Below, one piece after another: positions 44,315-53,312 of a DNA stretch of 64,000 nt. The translations under genes were made by a program, and so were the position numbers. Position 1 is the first letter of the stretch; each line of letters starts with the position of its first letter. The notes under the pieces are model-generated. The model was given only the letters and a program-made list of their open reading frames with translations, did no database searches and was not told the DNA's origin. This stretch comes from Pseudescherichia vulneris NBRC 102420 (GTDB lineage Bacteria > Pseudomonadota > Gammaproteobacteria > Enterobacterales > Enterobacteriaceae), in contig NZ_BBMZ01000009.1 in NCBI RefSeq assembly GCF_000759795.1, positions 124,001-188,000 on the forward strand, read 5' to 3'.

Positions 44315-45196
44315 TTAGCGCAGACGCGTGGCGTACCAGCAGAGCAGAGAGCCGCCGCAGACCATCAGCGCCCCTTGCCAGAAAGCCAGACCCAGCGGGG
44401 CGCTGAGCAGCATAGCCGCCAGCGCTGACGACAGCACCGGCGTAAAGTAGGAGGCTGCCGCCAGCACGCTCACGTGACCATGTAGGATCCCGATATTCCA
44501 CGCGGCGTAGCCAAACCCGAGGGCAAAGGCCACCATCAGAAGCTGGAGTGTGACTGTCCAGCTGAAGACCATTGGCGGCTGCTCGCTCAGGGCATACTTC
44601 ACCCACAGGCTAAGCGCGGTAAGCAGAATAAAGAAGGTGATGCCGTTGTGACCCTCGGCATATTTACTGGTGACGGTGCAGTAGGCGGCCCAAATGATAG
44701 CCCCGCTAAAGGCCAGAATATAGCTGAGCGGGCTAGAGATAATATTGTGGCGGATATCGGCGACGTTCAGCCCATTTTCACCCCCCAGCACCCAGCATAC
44801 GCCTAAAACTGACAGCAGCAGGCCGGGCACGATCCACAGGTTGCTTTTTTGCCTGTTGAACAGGATCGCAAACAGAATAGTCAGGCTAGGCCAGAGATAG
44901 TTGACCATCCCGACCTCAATGGCCTGATGGCGCGTGGCGGCATAGCCAAGGGAGAGGGCGAGGCACATCTCATAGCTGACAAACAGGACGCTGCCAGCCA
45001 GCAGGTAACGAATTGGAAAGCGCCGCACGGCGGGAAAGCCAACCGTAGCCCAAAGCAGCATGCCGCTTAAGGTGTAGATCATTGCCGCCCCGCCCACGGG
45101 CCCGAGTCCTTCACTGACGCCGCGGATTAATCCCACCAGCGTGCTCCAAAGCACAATGGCCATTAAGCCGATCAGTGTTGCCCTTTTCTTCGTCAT
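44315..45196 (-). CDS. yddG: Aromatic amino acid exporter YddG
   Basis: A 293-residue inner-membrane protein of the DMT superfamily with ten helices in two EamA repeats, matching E. coli YddG (export of Phe, Tyr, Trp; methyl viologen phenotype). Landmarks: IVLWSTLVGLIRGVSEGLGP, EVGMVNYLWPSLTILFAILF and VSVLAAASYFTPVLSSALAA. It keeps its E. coli neighbourhood next to adhP. Confidence 0.93.
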   Translation of the reverse strand: MTKKRATLIGLMAIVLWSTLVGLIRGVSEGLGPVGGAAMIYTLSGMLLWATVGFPAVRRFPIRYLLAGSVLFVSYEMCLALSLGYAATRHQAIEVGMVNYLWPSLTILFAILFNRQKSNLWIVPGLLLSVLGVCWVLGGENGLNVADIRHNIISSPLSYILAFSGAIIWAAYCTVTSKYAEGHNGITFFILLTALSLWVKYALSEQPPMVFSWTVTLQLLMVAFALGFGYAAWNIGILHGHVSVLAAASYFTPVLSSALAAMLLSAPLGLAFWQGALMVCGGSLLCWYATRLR

Positions 45197-45242
45197 CCTG
45201 TGTCCGTTATAACGTCTATGTCGTTGAAAAGGGCATCGTACC

Positions 45243-46253
45243 TTATCGGCGGAAGTCGATCACCATGCGGCCTCGGATCTTGCCTTGCTCCATTTCGTGG
45301 AAGATGGCGTTGATATCTTCCAGCGGACGGGAAGCGACTTTCGGCACTACTTTACCCTCGGCGGCAAACTGGAAGGCCTCAGTCAGATCCTGACGGGTGC
45401 CTACCAGCGAACCGACGACCTGAATACCGTCCAGCACCAGGCGCGGGATATCGAGGCTCATGGACTCCGGCGGCAGGCCAACGGCAACCACGCGTCCTCC
45501 GGCCCGCACCGCATCGACGGCGGAGTTAAACGCTGCTTTGGCAACGGCGGTGACCACCGCAGCATGCGCGCCGCCGGTTTTCTGCTGAATGATCTGCGCC
45601 GCATCTTCGTTACGGGAGTTAATGGTCAGATCGGCGCCCATCTCTGATGCCAGGCTAAGCTGCTCATCATTAACGTCGATAGCGATTACTTTGGCGTTAA
45701 AGACGTTCTTCGCATACTGCATCGCCAGGTTGCCGAGGCCGCCAAGTCCGTAGATCGCAATCCACTGGCCCGGTTTGATATGGGAAATCTTGATCGACTT
45801 ATAGGTCGTTACGCCTGCGCAGGTAATACTGCTGGCGGCGGCGGGATCGAGACCATCCGGCACTTTCACCGCGTAGTCTGCTACAACGATGCAACCTTCG
45901 GCCATGCCACCATCAACGCTATAGCCCGCGTTTTTGACCTCACGACAGAGGGTTTCGTTACCGCTGTTACAGTATTCGCAATGCCCGCAGCCTTCATAGA
46001 ACCAGGCGACGCTGGCGCGATCGCCAGGCTTAAGCGACGTGACGCCCGGACCGACTTCCTCTACCACACCAATTCCTTCATGGCCCAAAATGACGCCGGT
46101 TTTGTCGCCGAAATCACCGTTCTTAACGTGAAGATCGGTATGACACACCCCACAGCACTCCATCTTTAACCGCGCCTCGCCGTGGCGAAGGGGGCGTAAG
46201 GTTTTTTCTGTGATTTCTACTTGATGATCGTGCGTAACAACAGCAGCTTTCAT
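45243..46253 (-). CDS. adhP: Ethanol-active, propanol-preferring alcohol dehydrogenase
   Basis: A 336-residue zinc-dependent MDR alcohol dehydrogenase identical in length to E. coli AdhP. Catalytic zinc site CGVCHTDLH and [12 protein letters not shown]; structural zinc cysteines [18 protein letters not shown] fold [15 protein letters not shown]. The ATG at 46253 follows AAGGAGATAAAA; the longer open frame to 46289 lacks support. maeA lies upstream in the same direction, beyond a REP element. Confidence 0.95.
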   Translation of the reverse strand: MKAAVVTHDHQVEITEKTLRPLRHGEARLKMECCGVCHTDLHVKNGDFGDKTGVILGHEGIGVVEEVGPGVTSLKPGDRASVAWFYEGCGHCEYCNSGNETLCREVKNAGYSVDGGMAEGCIVVADYAVKVPDGLDPAAASSITCAGVTTYKSIKISHIKPGQWIAIYGLGGLGNLAMQYAKNVFNAKVIAIDVNDEQLSLASEMGADLTINSRNEDAAQIIQQKTGGAHAAVVTAVAKAAFNSAVDAVRAGGRVVAVGLPPESMSLDIPRLVLDGIQVVGSLVGTRQDLTEAFQFAAEGKVVPKVASRPLEDINAIFHEMEQGKIRGRMVIDFRR

Positions 46254-46439
46254 TTTTATCTCCTTAAGGTATGCAGATGAGTAGTGCATAACGTAACGCG
46301 TGATAAGTGAACGAAATTACTCCTTTAGGATTAATGACTTCTGGAGAAGTTGCAACCGCGTAGACACATCCTGCAATGATTTATGAGAATAATTCGCAAA
46401 TGGCTCGTCAGCAAGCACTAAGGAGGGTGAGGGGATGGA

Positions 46440-46467
46440 GGCCCGGCAAGCGTAGCGCCGCCGGGCA
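46440..46467. repeat. REP element between adhP and maeA
   Basis: GGCCCGGCAAGCGTAGCG followed by CCGCCGGGCA is a single palindromic REP unit 6 nt beyond the maeA stop. Confidence 0.8.
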
Positions 46468-46472
46468 ACTGA

Positions 46473-48170
46473 TTAAATAGAAGTTCGGCGATAGCTGCGG
46501 TATTCAGGCCGCCAGAAGTTATCGTCGATCGCCTGCTGTAGCGCCTCGGCGGAGGTTCTTACCGCCACGCCTTCCTCCTGCGCCACCTGACCCACCGCAA
46601 AAGCGATAGCGCGAGAGACGCGCTGGATCTGATCGAGGCCCGGCAACACCATGCCGGTATCACTGGTGCGCAGCGGGGAGTGTTCCGCCAGGGTTTCGCT
46701 TGCGGCCATCAGCATCTCGTCGGTGATGCGCGACGCACCCGCAGCGATAACGCCCAGCCCGACGCCCGGGAAGATATAGGCGTTGTTGCACTGGGCAATC
46801 GGGTAGACCTTATCTTTCCACTGCACCGGCGGGAAGGGGCTGCCGGTCGCCACCAGCGCGTTGCCGTCGGTCCAGGTGATGATATCCTGCGGCGTCGCCT
46901 CGACACGGGACGTCGGATTCGAAAGCGGCATGACGATCGGACGCGGGCAGTACTTATGCATCTCCCGGATAATCTCTTCCGTAAACAGGCCGGTCTGGCC
47001 CGAGACGCCAATCAGGATATCCGGCTTAACGTTGCGCACCACGTCCAGCAGGGAGATGGCGTCGCCGCTGGTCTCCCAGTGTTGAATATTCTCCTGCTTC
47101 TGCACCAGCTTGCTCTGGAACGACAGTAGGTTAGGCATCTGATCGGTCAGCAGGCCGAAGCGATCGACCATATAGACTTTTTGCCGTGCGGCGGCTTCGC
47201 TCAGCCCTTCGCGCTGGGTCTGGGCCACGATCTGCTCGGCGATACCGCATCCGGCAGAGCCTGCGCCGAGGAAAACAATCTTCTGATTGCTCAGCTGGCT
47301 GCCTGCGGCGCGGCTGGCGGCGATAAGCGTACCCACCGTCACGGCCGCCGTCCCCTGAATATCGTCGTTAAACGAGCAGATCTCGTCGCGGTAGCGGTTA
47401 AGCAGCGGCATGGCGTTTTTCTGGGCAAAGTCTTCAAACTGCAGCAGCACGTCCGGCCAGCGCTGTTTCACGGCCTGGATAAACTCATCAACAAACTCAT
47501 AGTATTCGTCGCCGCTGATACGCGGATGACGCCAGCCCATATAGAGCGGATCGTTAAGCAGCTGCTGATTGTTGGTACCGACATCCAGCACCACCGGCAG
47601 GGTATACGCCGGGCTGATGCCGCCGCAGGCGGTGTAGAGCGACAGCTTGCCGATAGGAATGCCCATGCCGCCGATGCCCTGATCGCCGAGACCGAGAATA
47701 CGTTCGCCGTCGGTAACGACGATCACTTTAATATTGTGCGCCGAGACGTTCTGCAGAATGTCGTCCATCATGTGGCGGTTTTCGTAGGAGATAAACACGC
47801 CACGCGCGCGGCGGTAGATCTCAGAGAAACGCTCGCAGGCAGAGCCGACGGTCGGGGTGTAGATCACCGGCATCATCTCATCGAGATGGTTTTCTACCAG
47901 ACGATAGAAGAGGGTTTCGTTAGTGTCCTGAATGTTACGCAGATAGATGTGCTTATCGATATCCGTTTTGAACCCCTGATACTGCAACCAGGCGCGTTCA
48001 GCTTGCTCCTCAATGGTTTCTACCACCTCAGGCAGCAGGCCGAGCAGGTTAAAGTTGCGTCTCTCTTCCAGGCTGAAGGCGCTGCCTTTATTCAGCAGGG
48101 GAAACTCCAGCAGCACGGGGCCAGCATAGGGGATGTACAACGAACGGTTTTTCTTGTACTTCAGCAACAT
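46473..48170 (-). CDS. maeA: NAD-dependent malic enzyme
   Basis: A 565-residue oxidative decarboxylase (malate to pyruvate plus CO2, making NADH), the same length as E. coli MaeA (SfcA). Malic-enzyme signatures: [56 protein letters not shown] and the NAD motif [13 protein letters not shown]. The ATG at 48170 follows CAGGAG and reproduces the known length; the frame opens further at 48209 without support. Confidence 0.95.
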   Translation of the reverse strand: MLLKYKKNRSLYIPYAGPVLLEFPLLNKGSAFSLEERRNFNLLGLLPEVVETIEEQAERAWLQYQGFKTDIDKHIYLRNIQDTNETLFYRLVENHLDEMMPVIYTPTVGSACERFSEIYRRARGVFISYENRHMMDDILQNVSAHNIKVIVVTDGERILGLGDQGIGGMGIPIGKLSLYTACGGISPAYTLPVVLDVGTNNQQLLNDPLYMGWRHPRISGDEYYEFVDEFIQAVKQRWPDVLLQFEDFAQKNAMPLLNRYRDEICSFNDDIQGTAAVTVGTLIAASRAAGSQLSNQKIVFLGAGSAGCGIAEQIVAQTQREGLSEAAARQKVYMVDRFGLLTDQMPNLLSFQSKLVQKQENIQHWETSGDAISLLDVVRNVKPDILIGVSGQTGLFTEEIIREMHKYCPRPIVMPLSNPTSRVEATPQDIITWTDGNALVATGSPFPPVQWKDKVYPIAQCNNAYIFPGVGLGVIAAGASRITDEMLMAASETLAEHSPLRTSDTGMVLPGLDQIQRVSRAIAFAVGQVAQEEGVAVRTSAEALQQAIDDNFWRPEYRSYRRTSI

Positions 48171-48312
48171 CTCTAAAACTCCTGGGTAAAAAAATCCCGG
48201 CGCTGGCACGGTTACCTGCGTGCAAACGGGGTAGGTAGTACGGCGGGGGAAGTATAAAGCATGCGTATTGCAATTACTTGTTACTTTGCTGAAACATATT
48301 TATAAATAAAAA

Positions 48313-48331
48313 CGCCACCGGGGCGGTGGCG
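48313..48331 (-). terminator. Intrinsic terminator of sra
   Basis: CGCCACC-GGGGC-GGTGGCG stem 31 nt beyond the sra stop, followed on the minus strand by TTTTTATTT. Confidence 0.8.
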
Positions 48332-48361
48332 CAGACGTCGATATGGATAACGAGGAGGGCA

Positions 48362-48499
48362 TTACTGGGCGCGACGATGACGCCCGTGGCGGTGGGTGAC
48401 CACTTTTTCGCTGCCGTCGTCGCTACGCACGACCTTTCTCTGATTCGACAGCTTGTAGTCCAGACCTAAAATATGACGTGCCTGACGATTCGTTCTCAT
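48362..48499 (-). CDS. sra: Stationary-phase ribosome-associated protein Sra
   Basis: A 45-codon gene encoding a very basic protein, [20 protein letters not shown] followed by RKVV and a His/Arg-rich tail ending HRRAQ. The first 23 residues match E. coli Sra (RpsV), which joins the 30S subunit in stationary phase. AAGGAGTTAGC precedes the ATG. Order maeA-sra is as in E. coli; the next E. coli gene, bdm, is missing and a chemoreceptor gene takes its place. Confidence 0.92.
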   Translation of the reverse strand: MRTNRQARHILGLDYKLSNQRKVVRSDDGSEKVVTHRHGRHRRAQ

Positions 48500-48630
48500 G
48501 CTAACTCCTTAATTCTGTAAATAGTTTCAAGGACCCACCCGCAGCTGCGGGCCGGGCAAAGCGTGATCCCATAGCTTAGGCAGCATAGCGCGTGTAGCGA
48601 ACAAAAAATGTGCTGCACCGTTGAATTACG

Positions 48631-50172
48631 TTAATTGCCGCCACCAAACACCTTAACGGCGCGTTGCAGGCGTGCGGCACGCGTGGAGAGATCACCGGCG
48701 GCGTCGGTCACCCGCTCAACCATGCCGGTATTGTTGTGGGTCATCACGCCGATACGCGACACGGATTCATTGATGAGCGACAGCGCCTGAGTCTGCTCCT
48801 GGGTAGCGGTACCCATCTCTTTAATCATCGTCGACATCTGGAGCACGTTATCGATCATCGCCGTCAGGTGCGTCTCGGTGTTCTCCACCATCTTCACGCC
48901 GCTGCTGACGTTAGCGACGTTCTGCTCAATCAGGGTTTTGATCTCCTTCGCGGCGGAGGCGGAGTGCTGGGCCAGATGACGCACCTCGGCGGCGACCACG
49001 GCAAAACCCCGACCCGCTTCCCCGGCGCGGGCGGCTTCAACCGCGGCGTTGAGCGCCAGAATGTTGGTCTGAAAAGCGATGCTGTCGATTACGCCGATAA
49101 TATCCACGATCTGCCGGTTATCCCGGGAGACAGACTGCATCATGGTGATGGTTTGCTTCATGATATTGCCGCTGTTCATTGCGTTGCGGCTGGTCTCATC
49201 TGCCCGCGTCATCGCTTCAGCGGCGGTCTCTGCCGTCTGCTTCACCGCGCTGGCAATCTCCTCCACCGCCGCCGCCGTCTGGTGCAGATCCGCCGAGGTC
49301 TCTTCGGTACGCTGCTGGAGCAATTCCCCCTCTTCAGAGATGCGATGGCTGATTTTGCGGATCCCGTCCAGCTGGGTGGTAACGTCCCCAACCAGAGAGT
49401 TAAGGTTCAGCCCGGACTGATTCACAAGGCGCAGCAGCATGCCGATCTCATCGACGCGGTTAAATTGAAAATAATCGGCGCGCCGACCGGATACCACTTT
49501 TTGTATTTGCGTTAAGATTAATTTTAACGGATGCGAAACCTGCGCCTGTAAAAAAAGCGCAATCAGTAAAAATAGCATCAGCGTCATGGCGGATTGAACC
49601 GGCGCAGGGAGAGAAATAAAGGGCAGGGCAGCTATCACCAACGCGGGAATAGCCAGCGCCAGGTTAATTCGCCGGGAAATAGCGAGCCATTTAAAAAGAG
49701 AGAGAAAAGAGAGCGCGCCCCGGCGCACCAGCACGCCTTTATAGAAGCGATAGCCTTTTAATTTATTGCTGTTAATTTGCGCGTAGCATTTCTCACTCGC
49801 GTCAATCTCTTCCCGGTGAGGAATATTTCTGACGGAGATGTAGCCGGTGAGTTTTTCCCGCTGATACACCGGGGTCACGTTGGCGCGAACCCAGTAGTGA
49901 TCGCCGTTGCGACGGCGGTTTTTCACCAGCCCCGTCCAGCTCTCTCCCTGCTGAATGGTAAACCACATATCGGCAAAGGCAGCGGGAGGCATGTCAGGAT
50001 GGCGAATAATATTGTGCGGCTCGCCAGCCAGATCGGCTTCATCAAACCCGCTGGCAGCAATAAAGGCGGAGTTAGCATAGGAAATATGGCTCTGCGTATC
50101 GGTTGTCGACATAAGCGTCGTACCGTCGTTAAGTAAATACTCTTTCTGTGTAACGGGAGTGTTACGCTTCAT
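48631..50172 (-). CDS. PAS-containing methyl-accepting chemotaxis protein (Aer-like)
   Basis: A 513-residue Aer-type receptor. The cytoplasmic PAS domain (THLMSTTD-like start, SHISYANSAFIAASGFDEAD, HNIIRHPDMPPAAFADMW, YWVRANVTPVY) should bind FAD. A hydrophobic anchor pair (INLALAIPALVIAALPFISL, MTLMLFLLIALFLQAQ) follows, then HAMP-like sequence and the signalling hairpin with DSIAFQTNILALNAAVEAAR and GFAVVAAEVRHLAQHSASAA. There is no periplasmic sensor domain and no C-terminal CheR tether. It probably mediates energy taxis. The ATG at 50172 follows GTGGGG; six more codons are open upstream. Confidence 0.9.
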   Translation of the reverse strand: MKRNTPVTQKEYLLNDGTTLMSTTDTQSHISYANSAFIAASGFDEADLAGEPHNIIRHPDMPPAAFADMWFTIQQGESWTGLVKNRRRNGDHYWVRANVTPVYQREKLTGYISVRNIPHREEIDASEKCYAQINSNKLKGYRFYKGVLVRRGALSFLSLFKWLAISRRINLALAIPALVIAALPFISLPAPVQSAMTLMLFLLIALFLQAQVSHPLKLILTQIQKVVSGRRADYFQFNRVDEIGMLLRLVNQSGLNLNSLVGDVTTQLDGIRKISHRISEEGELLQQRTEETSADLHQTAAAVEEIASAVKQTAETAAEAMTRADETSRNAMNSGNIMKQTITMMQSVSRDNRQIVDIIGVIDSIAFQTNILALNAAVEAARAGEAGRGFAVVAAEVRHLAQHSASAAKEIKTLIEQNVANVSSGVKMVENTETHLTAMIDNVLQMSTMIKEMGTATQEQTQALSLINESVSRIGVMTHNNTGMVERVTDAAGDLSTRAARLQRAVKVFGGGN

Positions 50173-50474
50173 CAATAACCCCACAATCAAGCGTCTGGCA
50201 ATAAATAGATCGGAATTGTATTTTTCTTATGGCTCGCGCATTTTCCACTATCGATGCAATAACGGAAAGTAGCTTCAGGAAATATTTTTTTAGCCACGCT
50301 GAAATATGTCTTAGGTATAGGTTATAAAAATGAAAATAGATCAAGCGGACGTTGTTAATACTTTAGCGCGCGGCAAAACCTTAACGCAAATAGAGAGGGC
50401 ATCGTGCTATATCGCGAAAATAATCTAACCTTTACAGGTACCTTTTAATCGCTGGACAGGCTCAGGAGATGGAC
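50173..50474. promoter_or_regulatory. Divergent region between the chemoreceptor and DUF2231 genes
   Basis: No established gene. A flagellar sigma-28 promoter was looked for upstream of the receptor; only a TAAAG-type -35 with a poor -10 was seen. A 32-codon plus-strand frame (50330-50428) is listed separately. Confidence 0.35.
50330..50428 (+). CDS. Possible 32-residue small protein
   Basis: ATG with a weak AGGT site 8 nt upstream opens a frame of 32 codons, beginning MKIDQADVVNTLARGKTLTQ and ending YIAKII. It is amphipathic and compositionally plausible, but no homologue is known to me and it could be chance. Confidence 0.2.
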   Translation: MKIDQADVVNTLARGKTLTQIERASCYIAKII

Positions 50475-50900
50475 ATGCATACCCCAACCGCGTCAGGACG
50501 TTCGAGCTTTGCCGTAGCGCTGTATGAGCTACTTAACCCTATTCCGCTCGGTTTTTTTACCGCCGCCTGGATCTTTGACATTCTCTATATCAAAAGCATG
50601 CAGATTATGTGGACCGACGCTGCCAGCTGGCTGATTGTGATCGGGCTGCTGATTGCCATTATTCCGCGCCTGATTAACCTGGTGCAGGTCTGGGTGGGGC
50701 GTCGCTATACTTTCGGCTCCCCGGTAAAGCTGCACTTCTGGCTTAACCTGATCGCCATTCTGTTAGCCATAATCAATGCCTTCATCCATAGCCGCGACGC
50801 CTATGCCGTGGTGCCGCTGGGTGTCATCCTGTCGACGTTGGTAGTGATCCTGCTGCTGCTGGCGAATGTTCAACTCGCGCTGCGTCAGCGTAACGCTTAA
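50475..50900 (+). CDS. DUF2231-type inner-membrane protein
   Basis: A 141-residue protein with four hydrophobic helices (PLGFFTAAWIFDILYI, SWLIVIGLLIAIIPRLINLV, FWLNLIAILLAIINAFI, VILSTLVVILLLLANVQLAL). Members of this family are often paired with cytochromes or dehydrogenases. Two in-frame ATGs exist; the second, at 50475, is seven bases from AGGAG and is preferred. The dehydrogenase-like lipoprotein gene follows after 12 nt, so the two probably form one functional unit, with the membrane protein a possible electron acceptor or anchor. Confidence 0.8.
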   Translation: MHTPTASGRSSFAVALYELLNPIPLGFFTAAWIFDILYIKSMQIMWTDAASWLIVIGLLIAIIPRLINLVQVWVGRRYTFGSPVKLHFWLNLIAILLAIINAFIHSRDAYAVVPLGVILSTLVVILLLLANVQLALRQRNA

Positions 50901-50912
50901 GGAGAAGCTCAT

Positions 50913-52214
50913 ATGAAAAAACATAACCGAGCGTTACTCAGCGTGGCGATTGTCGCGCTACTGAGCGCCTGTGATAACGGCGCGACTGTCGATCCGCAAA
51001 AGCAGATGGGGCCGAATCCAGAGCTGCCGCAGGCGCAAAACTTCCTGCTGCCGCCAATGCAGGTCCCGGAAGGCGTGCCGTGGAAAGAGGGCGAGAAGCC
51101 CACGGTGCCTGCTGGGCTACAGATTGAAAAAATTGCCGATGGCCTGAAGCATCCCCGGCAGATCTACGTTTTACCGAATAATGACGTGCTGGTGGCGGAG
51201 TCAAACAGCACGCCGAAACCCACCACGCGCCCCAAGCAGCTGATTATGGGCCTGGTGCAGAGCGCCTCCGGCAAGGCGGGGAAAGGCGGGGACAGTATTA
51301 CCCTGCTGCGCAACGTGAACGGCAAATGGGAGAAGCATACCTTTATTGAGAACCTGCACTCGCCGTTTGGCATTCAGCTGATCGGCAATACGCTGTGGGT
51401 GGCCAATGCCGACAGCCTGGTGAAATTCCCCTACGAAACGGGGCAAACCTCCATTAGCGCGCCCGCTCAGGAGGTGACCGAGCTACCTGGCGGCCCGATT
51501 AACCATCACTGGACCAAATCCCTGCTGGCCAGCCCGGACGGCAGCAAGCTGTACGTGGGCGTCGGTTCGAACAGTAACATTACTGAAAACGGCATCGGGG
51601 CGGAGTATCGCCGGGCAGCCATTCTCGAAGTTGATGCCGCCAGCGGGGCGAGCCGCATCTACGCCAGCGGCCTGCGCAATCCTACCGGATTGGGATGGGA
51701 GCCGCAGAGTGGCAAGCTGTGGGCTATCGTTAACGAACGCGATGAGATCGGCTCCGATCTGGTACCGGACTACATGACGTCGGTGCAGGAGAACGGTTTC
51801 TACGGCTGGCCCTACAGCTACTTTGGTCAGCACGTTGATGAGCGCGCCCAGCCCCAGCGTCCGGATCTGGTCGAGAAGGCCATCAAGCCCGACTACGCCA
51901 TTAGCTCGCACGTCGCGCCGCTCGGCCTGCTGTTCTATACCGGGGACAATATGCCGCAGTATCGCGGCGGTGCGTTCGTCAGCGAGCATGGCAGCTGGAA
52001 CCGCAAGCCGCTCAACGGCTACCAGGTGATGTGGGTGAAGTTTGAGAACGGTCAGCCGGTGGGGTTGCCGCAGCCGGTAGTCACAGGCTTTTTAACTGAC
52101 GATCAGAAACAGGTGCGCGGCCTGCCGGTCGGGCTGGGGATGGATGCCCAGGGCGGGCTGATTATCGCTGATGATGCCGGCGACGCCGTCTGGCGGGTCA
52201 GCGCCGCCCAGTAG
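50913..52214 (+). CDS. Sorbosone-dehydrogenase-like (PQQ-sugar dehydrogenase fold) lipoprotein
   Basis: A 433-residue lipoprotein with lipobox LLSAC (Cys20) followed by Asp, the inner-membrane retention signal. The mature part is a six-bladed propeller of the soluble glucose/sorbosone dehydrogenase family: GLKHPRQIYVLPNNDVLVAE, LHSPFGIQLIGNTLWVANAD, YASGLRNPTGLGWEPQSGKL, NGFYGWPYSYFG and GAFVSEHGSWNRK. Relatives oxidise sugars with PQQ. E. coli-type hosts do not make PQQ, and PqqU at 15.7 kb could supply it. AAGGAGAAGCTC precedes the ATG; a terminator follows. Confidence 0.88.
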   Translation: MKKHNRALLSVAIVALLSACDNGATVDPQKQMGPNPELPQAQNFLLPPMQVPEGVPWKEGEKPTVPAGLQIEKIADGLKHPRQIYVLPNNDVLVAESNSTPKPTTRPKQLIMGLVQSASGKAGKGGDSITLLRNVNGKWEKHTFIENLHSPFGIQLIGNTLWVANADSLVKFPYETGQTSISAPAQEVTELPGGPINHHWTKSLLASPDGSKLYVGVGSNSNITENGIGAEYRRAAILEVDAASGASRIYASGLRNPTGLGWEPQSGKLWAIVNERDEIGSDLVPDYMTSVQENGFYGWPYSYFGQHVDERAQPQRPDLVEKAIKPDYAISSHVAPLGLLFYTGDNMPQYRGGAFVSEHGSWNRKPLNGYQVMWVKFENGQPVGLPQPVVTGFLTDDQKQVRGLPVGLGMDAQGGLIIADDAGDAVWRVSAAQ

Positions 52215-52252
52215 CGGAAAAAGTAACGAAAAAAGTAGCGAAAAAGCAAAAA

Positions 52253-52270
52253 GGCTGCCAGACGGCAGCC
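52253..52270. terminator. Bidirectional intrinsic terminator
   Basis: GGCTGCC-AGAC-GGCAGCC with AAAAA before and TTTTTT after, between the dehydrogenase gene and the convergent LacI-type regulator. An A-rich imperfect triplicate (AAAAGTAACG-like units) precedes it. Confidence 0.85.
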
Positions 52271-52274
52271 TTTT

Positions 52275-53285
52275 TTAACGCTTGCGCTTAGCCACGGAGT
52301 CTCTGACGATCAGCGAGCCTTCATGCAGTGACTGCGGGGCGCTGTCATCGCCGCTGTCAGGAGAGAGCAGAATACGCACCGCATCGCGGATCATCTCATC
52401 CATCGGAATATGGACGGTGGTCAAGGTTGGGGTAAAGTAGCGGCCAATGATGGAGTCATCGAACCCGGCGACAGAGATATCGTCCGGCACCCGCAGGCCG
52501 TGGTCAATCATCGCCTTGGTGACGCCAATGGCCATGTCATCGTTGGCGGCCAGCACACAGCTCATCGGCCGGTCTTTTTTCAGCAGGGCGCAGCCCGCCT
52601 CGTAGCCGCTCTCGGTGCTCCAGCTGCCACGGACGATAAGCGATTCATCCGGGGTCAAACCCGCCGCGTTAAACGCATCGAGGTAGCCAGCCAGACGACT
52701 GTCACCGGTAGGCGAACCTTCGCCGCCCGCGACAAACGCGATATCGCGATGGCCCTGATCAAGCAGATATTCCACCATGCGCATGCTGCCCTGATAGTGA
52801 TCGACAAACACCGAGCTGCTGCGGTTGCGCTTTAGCTCGCGGTTGATTACTACGATGGGCACGCTGCTCTCATCAATGATGTCATCCAGCTCGTCCACGC
52901 TGAGATACTTGGGGTAGATCATGATCGCCTCGCAGCGCAGCTGCAGCAGGAAGTTGATAGCGTTACGCTCATCCTCCCGGCTGTGCTTGCCGTCGGCCAA
53001 TACCAGCTGACGCTGGAGATCTTCGCTGCACGTCGCCGCCTGGTAAATCATGGCGGAGAAGAACGGCCCGTTATACAGGCCGTTGGTGATCACCAGTCCT
53101 ACCGAGTTGGAGCGGCTGGTCGCCAGGGTGCGCGCCAGCAGGTTAGGGCGATATCCCGTCTCTTCGATAGCCTTGAAGATCCGCGCCTTTACCTCTTCGC
53201 TGACCACTACCTTGCCGTTCAGCGCACGGGAGACCGTGGCTTTTGAAACACCCGCTCGCCTGGCGACATCCAGTATCGTGACCAT
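52275..53285 (-). CDS. LacI-family repressor, AscG-like
   Basis: A 336-residue regulator: N-terminal HTH VTILDVARRAGVSKATVSRA with hinge YRPNLLARTLATSRS, then a periplasmic-binding-type effector domain (LQLRCEAIMIYPKYLSVDEL, ISVAGFDDSIIGRYFTPTLT). It follows E. coli AscG through ADGKHSREDERNAI and IDDIIDESS-like text but is a paralogue. It lies 27 nt downstream of the PTS permease gene, and AscG-type operators precede that gene, so it probably represses its own operon until a beta-glucoside is present. Confidence 0.9.
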   Translation of the reverse strand: MVTILDVARRAGVSKATVSRALNGKVVVSEEVKARIFKAIEETGYRPNLLARTLATSRSNSVGLVITNGLYNGPFFSAMIYQAATCSEDLQRQLVLADGKHSREDERNAINFLLQLRCEAIMIYPKYLSVDELDDIIDESSVPIVVINRELKRNRSSSVFVDHYQGSMRMVEYLLDQGHRDIAFVAGGEGSPTGDSRLAGYLDAFNAAGLTPDESLIVRGSWSTESGYEAGCALLKKDRPMSCVLAANDDMAIGVTKAMIDHGLRVPDDISVAGFDDSIIGRYFTPTLTTVHIPMDEMIRDAVRILLSPDSGDDSAPQSLHEGSLIVRDSVAKRKR

Positions 53286-53312
53286 AACACTCCCCAGTTA
53301 GTTAACAGCGTA

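Noticed and set aside
50280..50400. Flagellar sigma-28 promoter for the Aer-like receptor
   Set aside because: A TAAAG -35-like element is present on the minus strand, but the sequence at the proper -10 distance shares only two of eight consensus bases.
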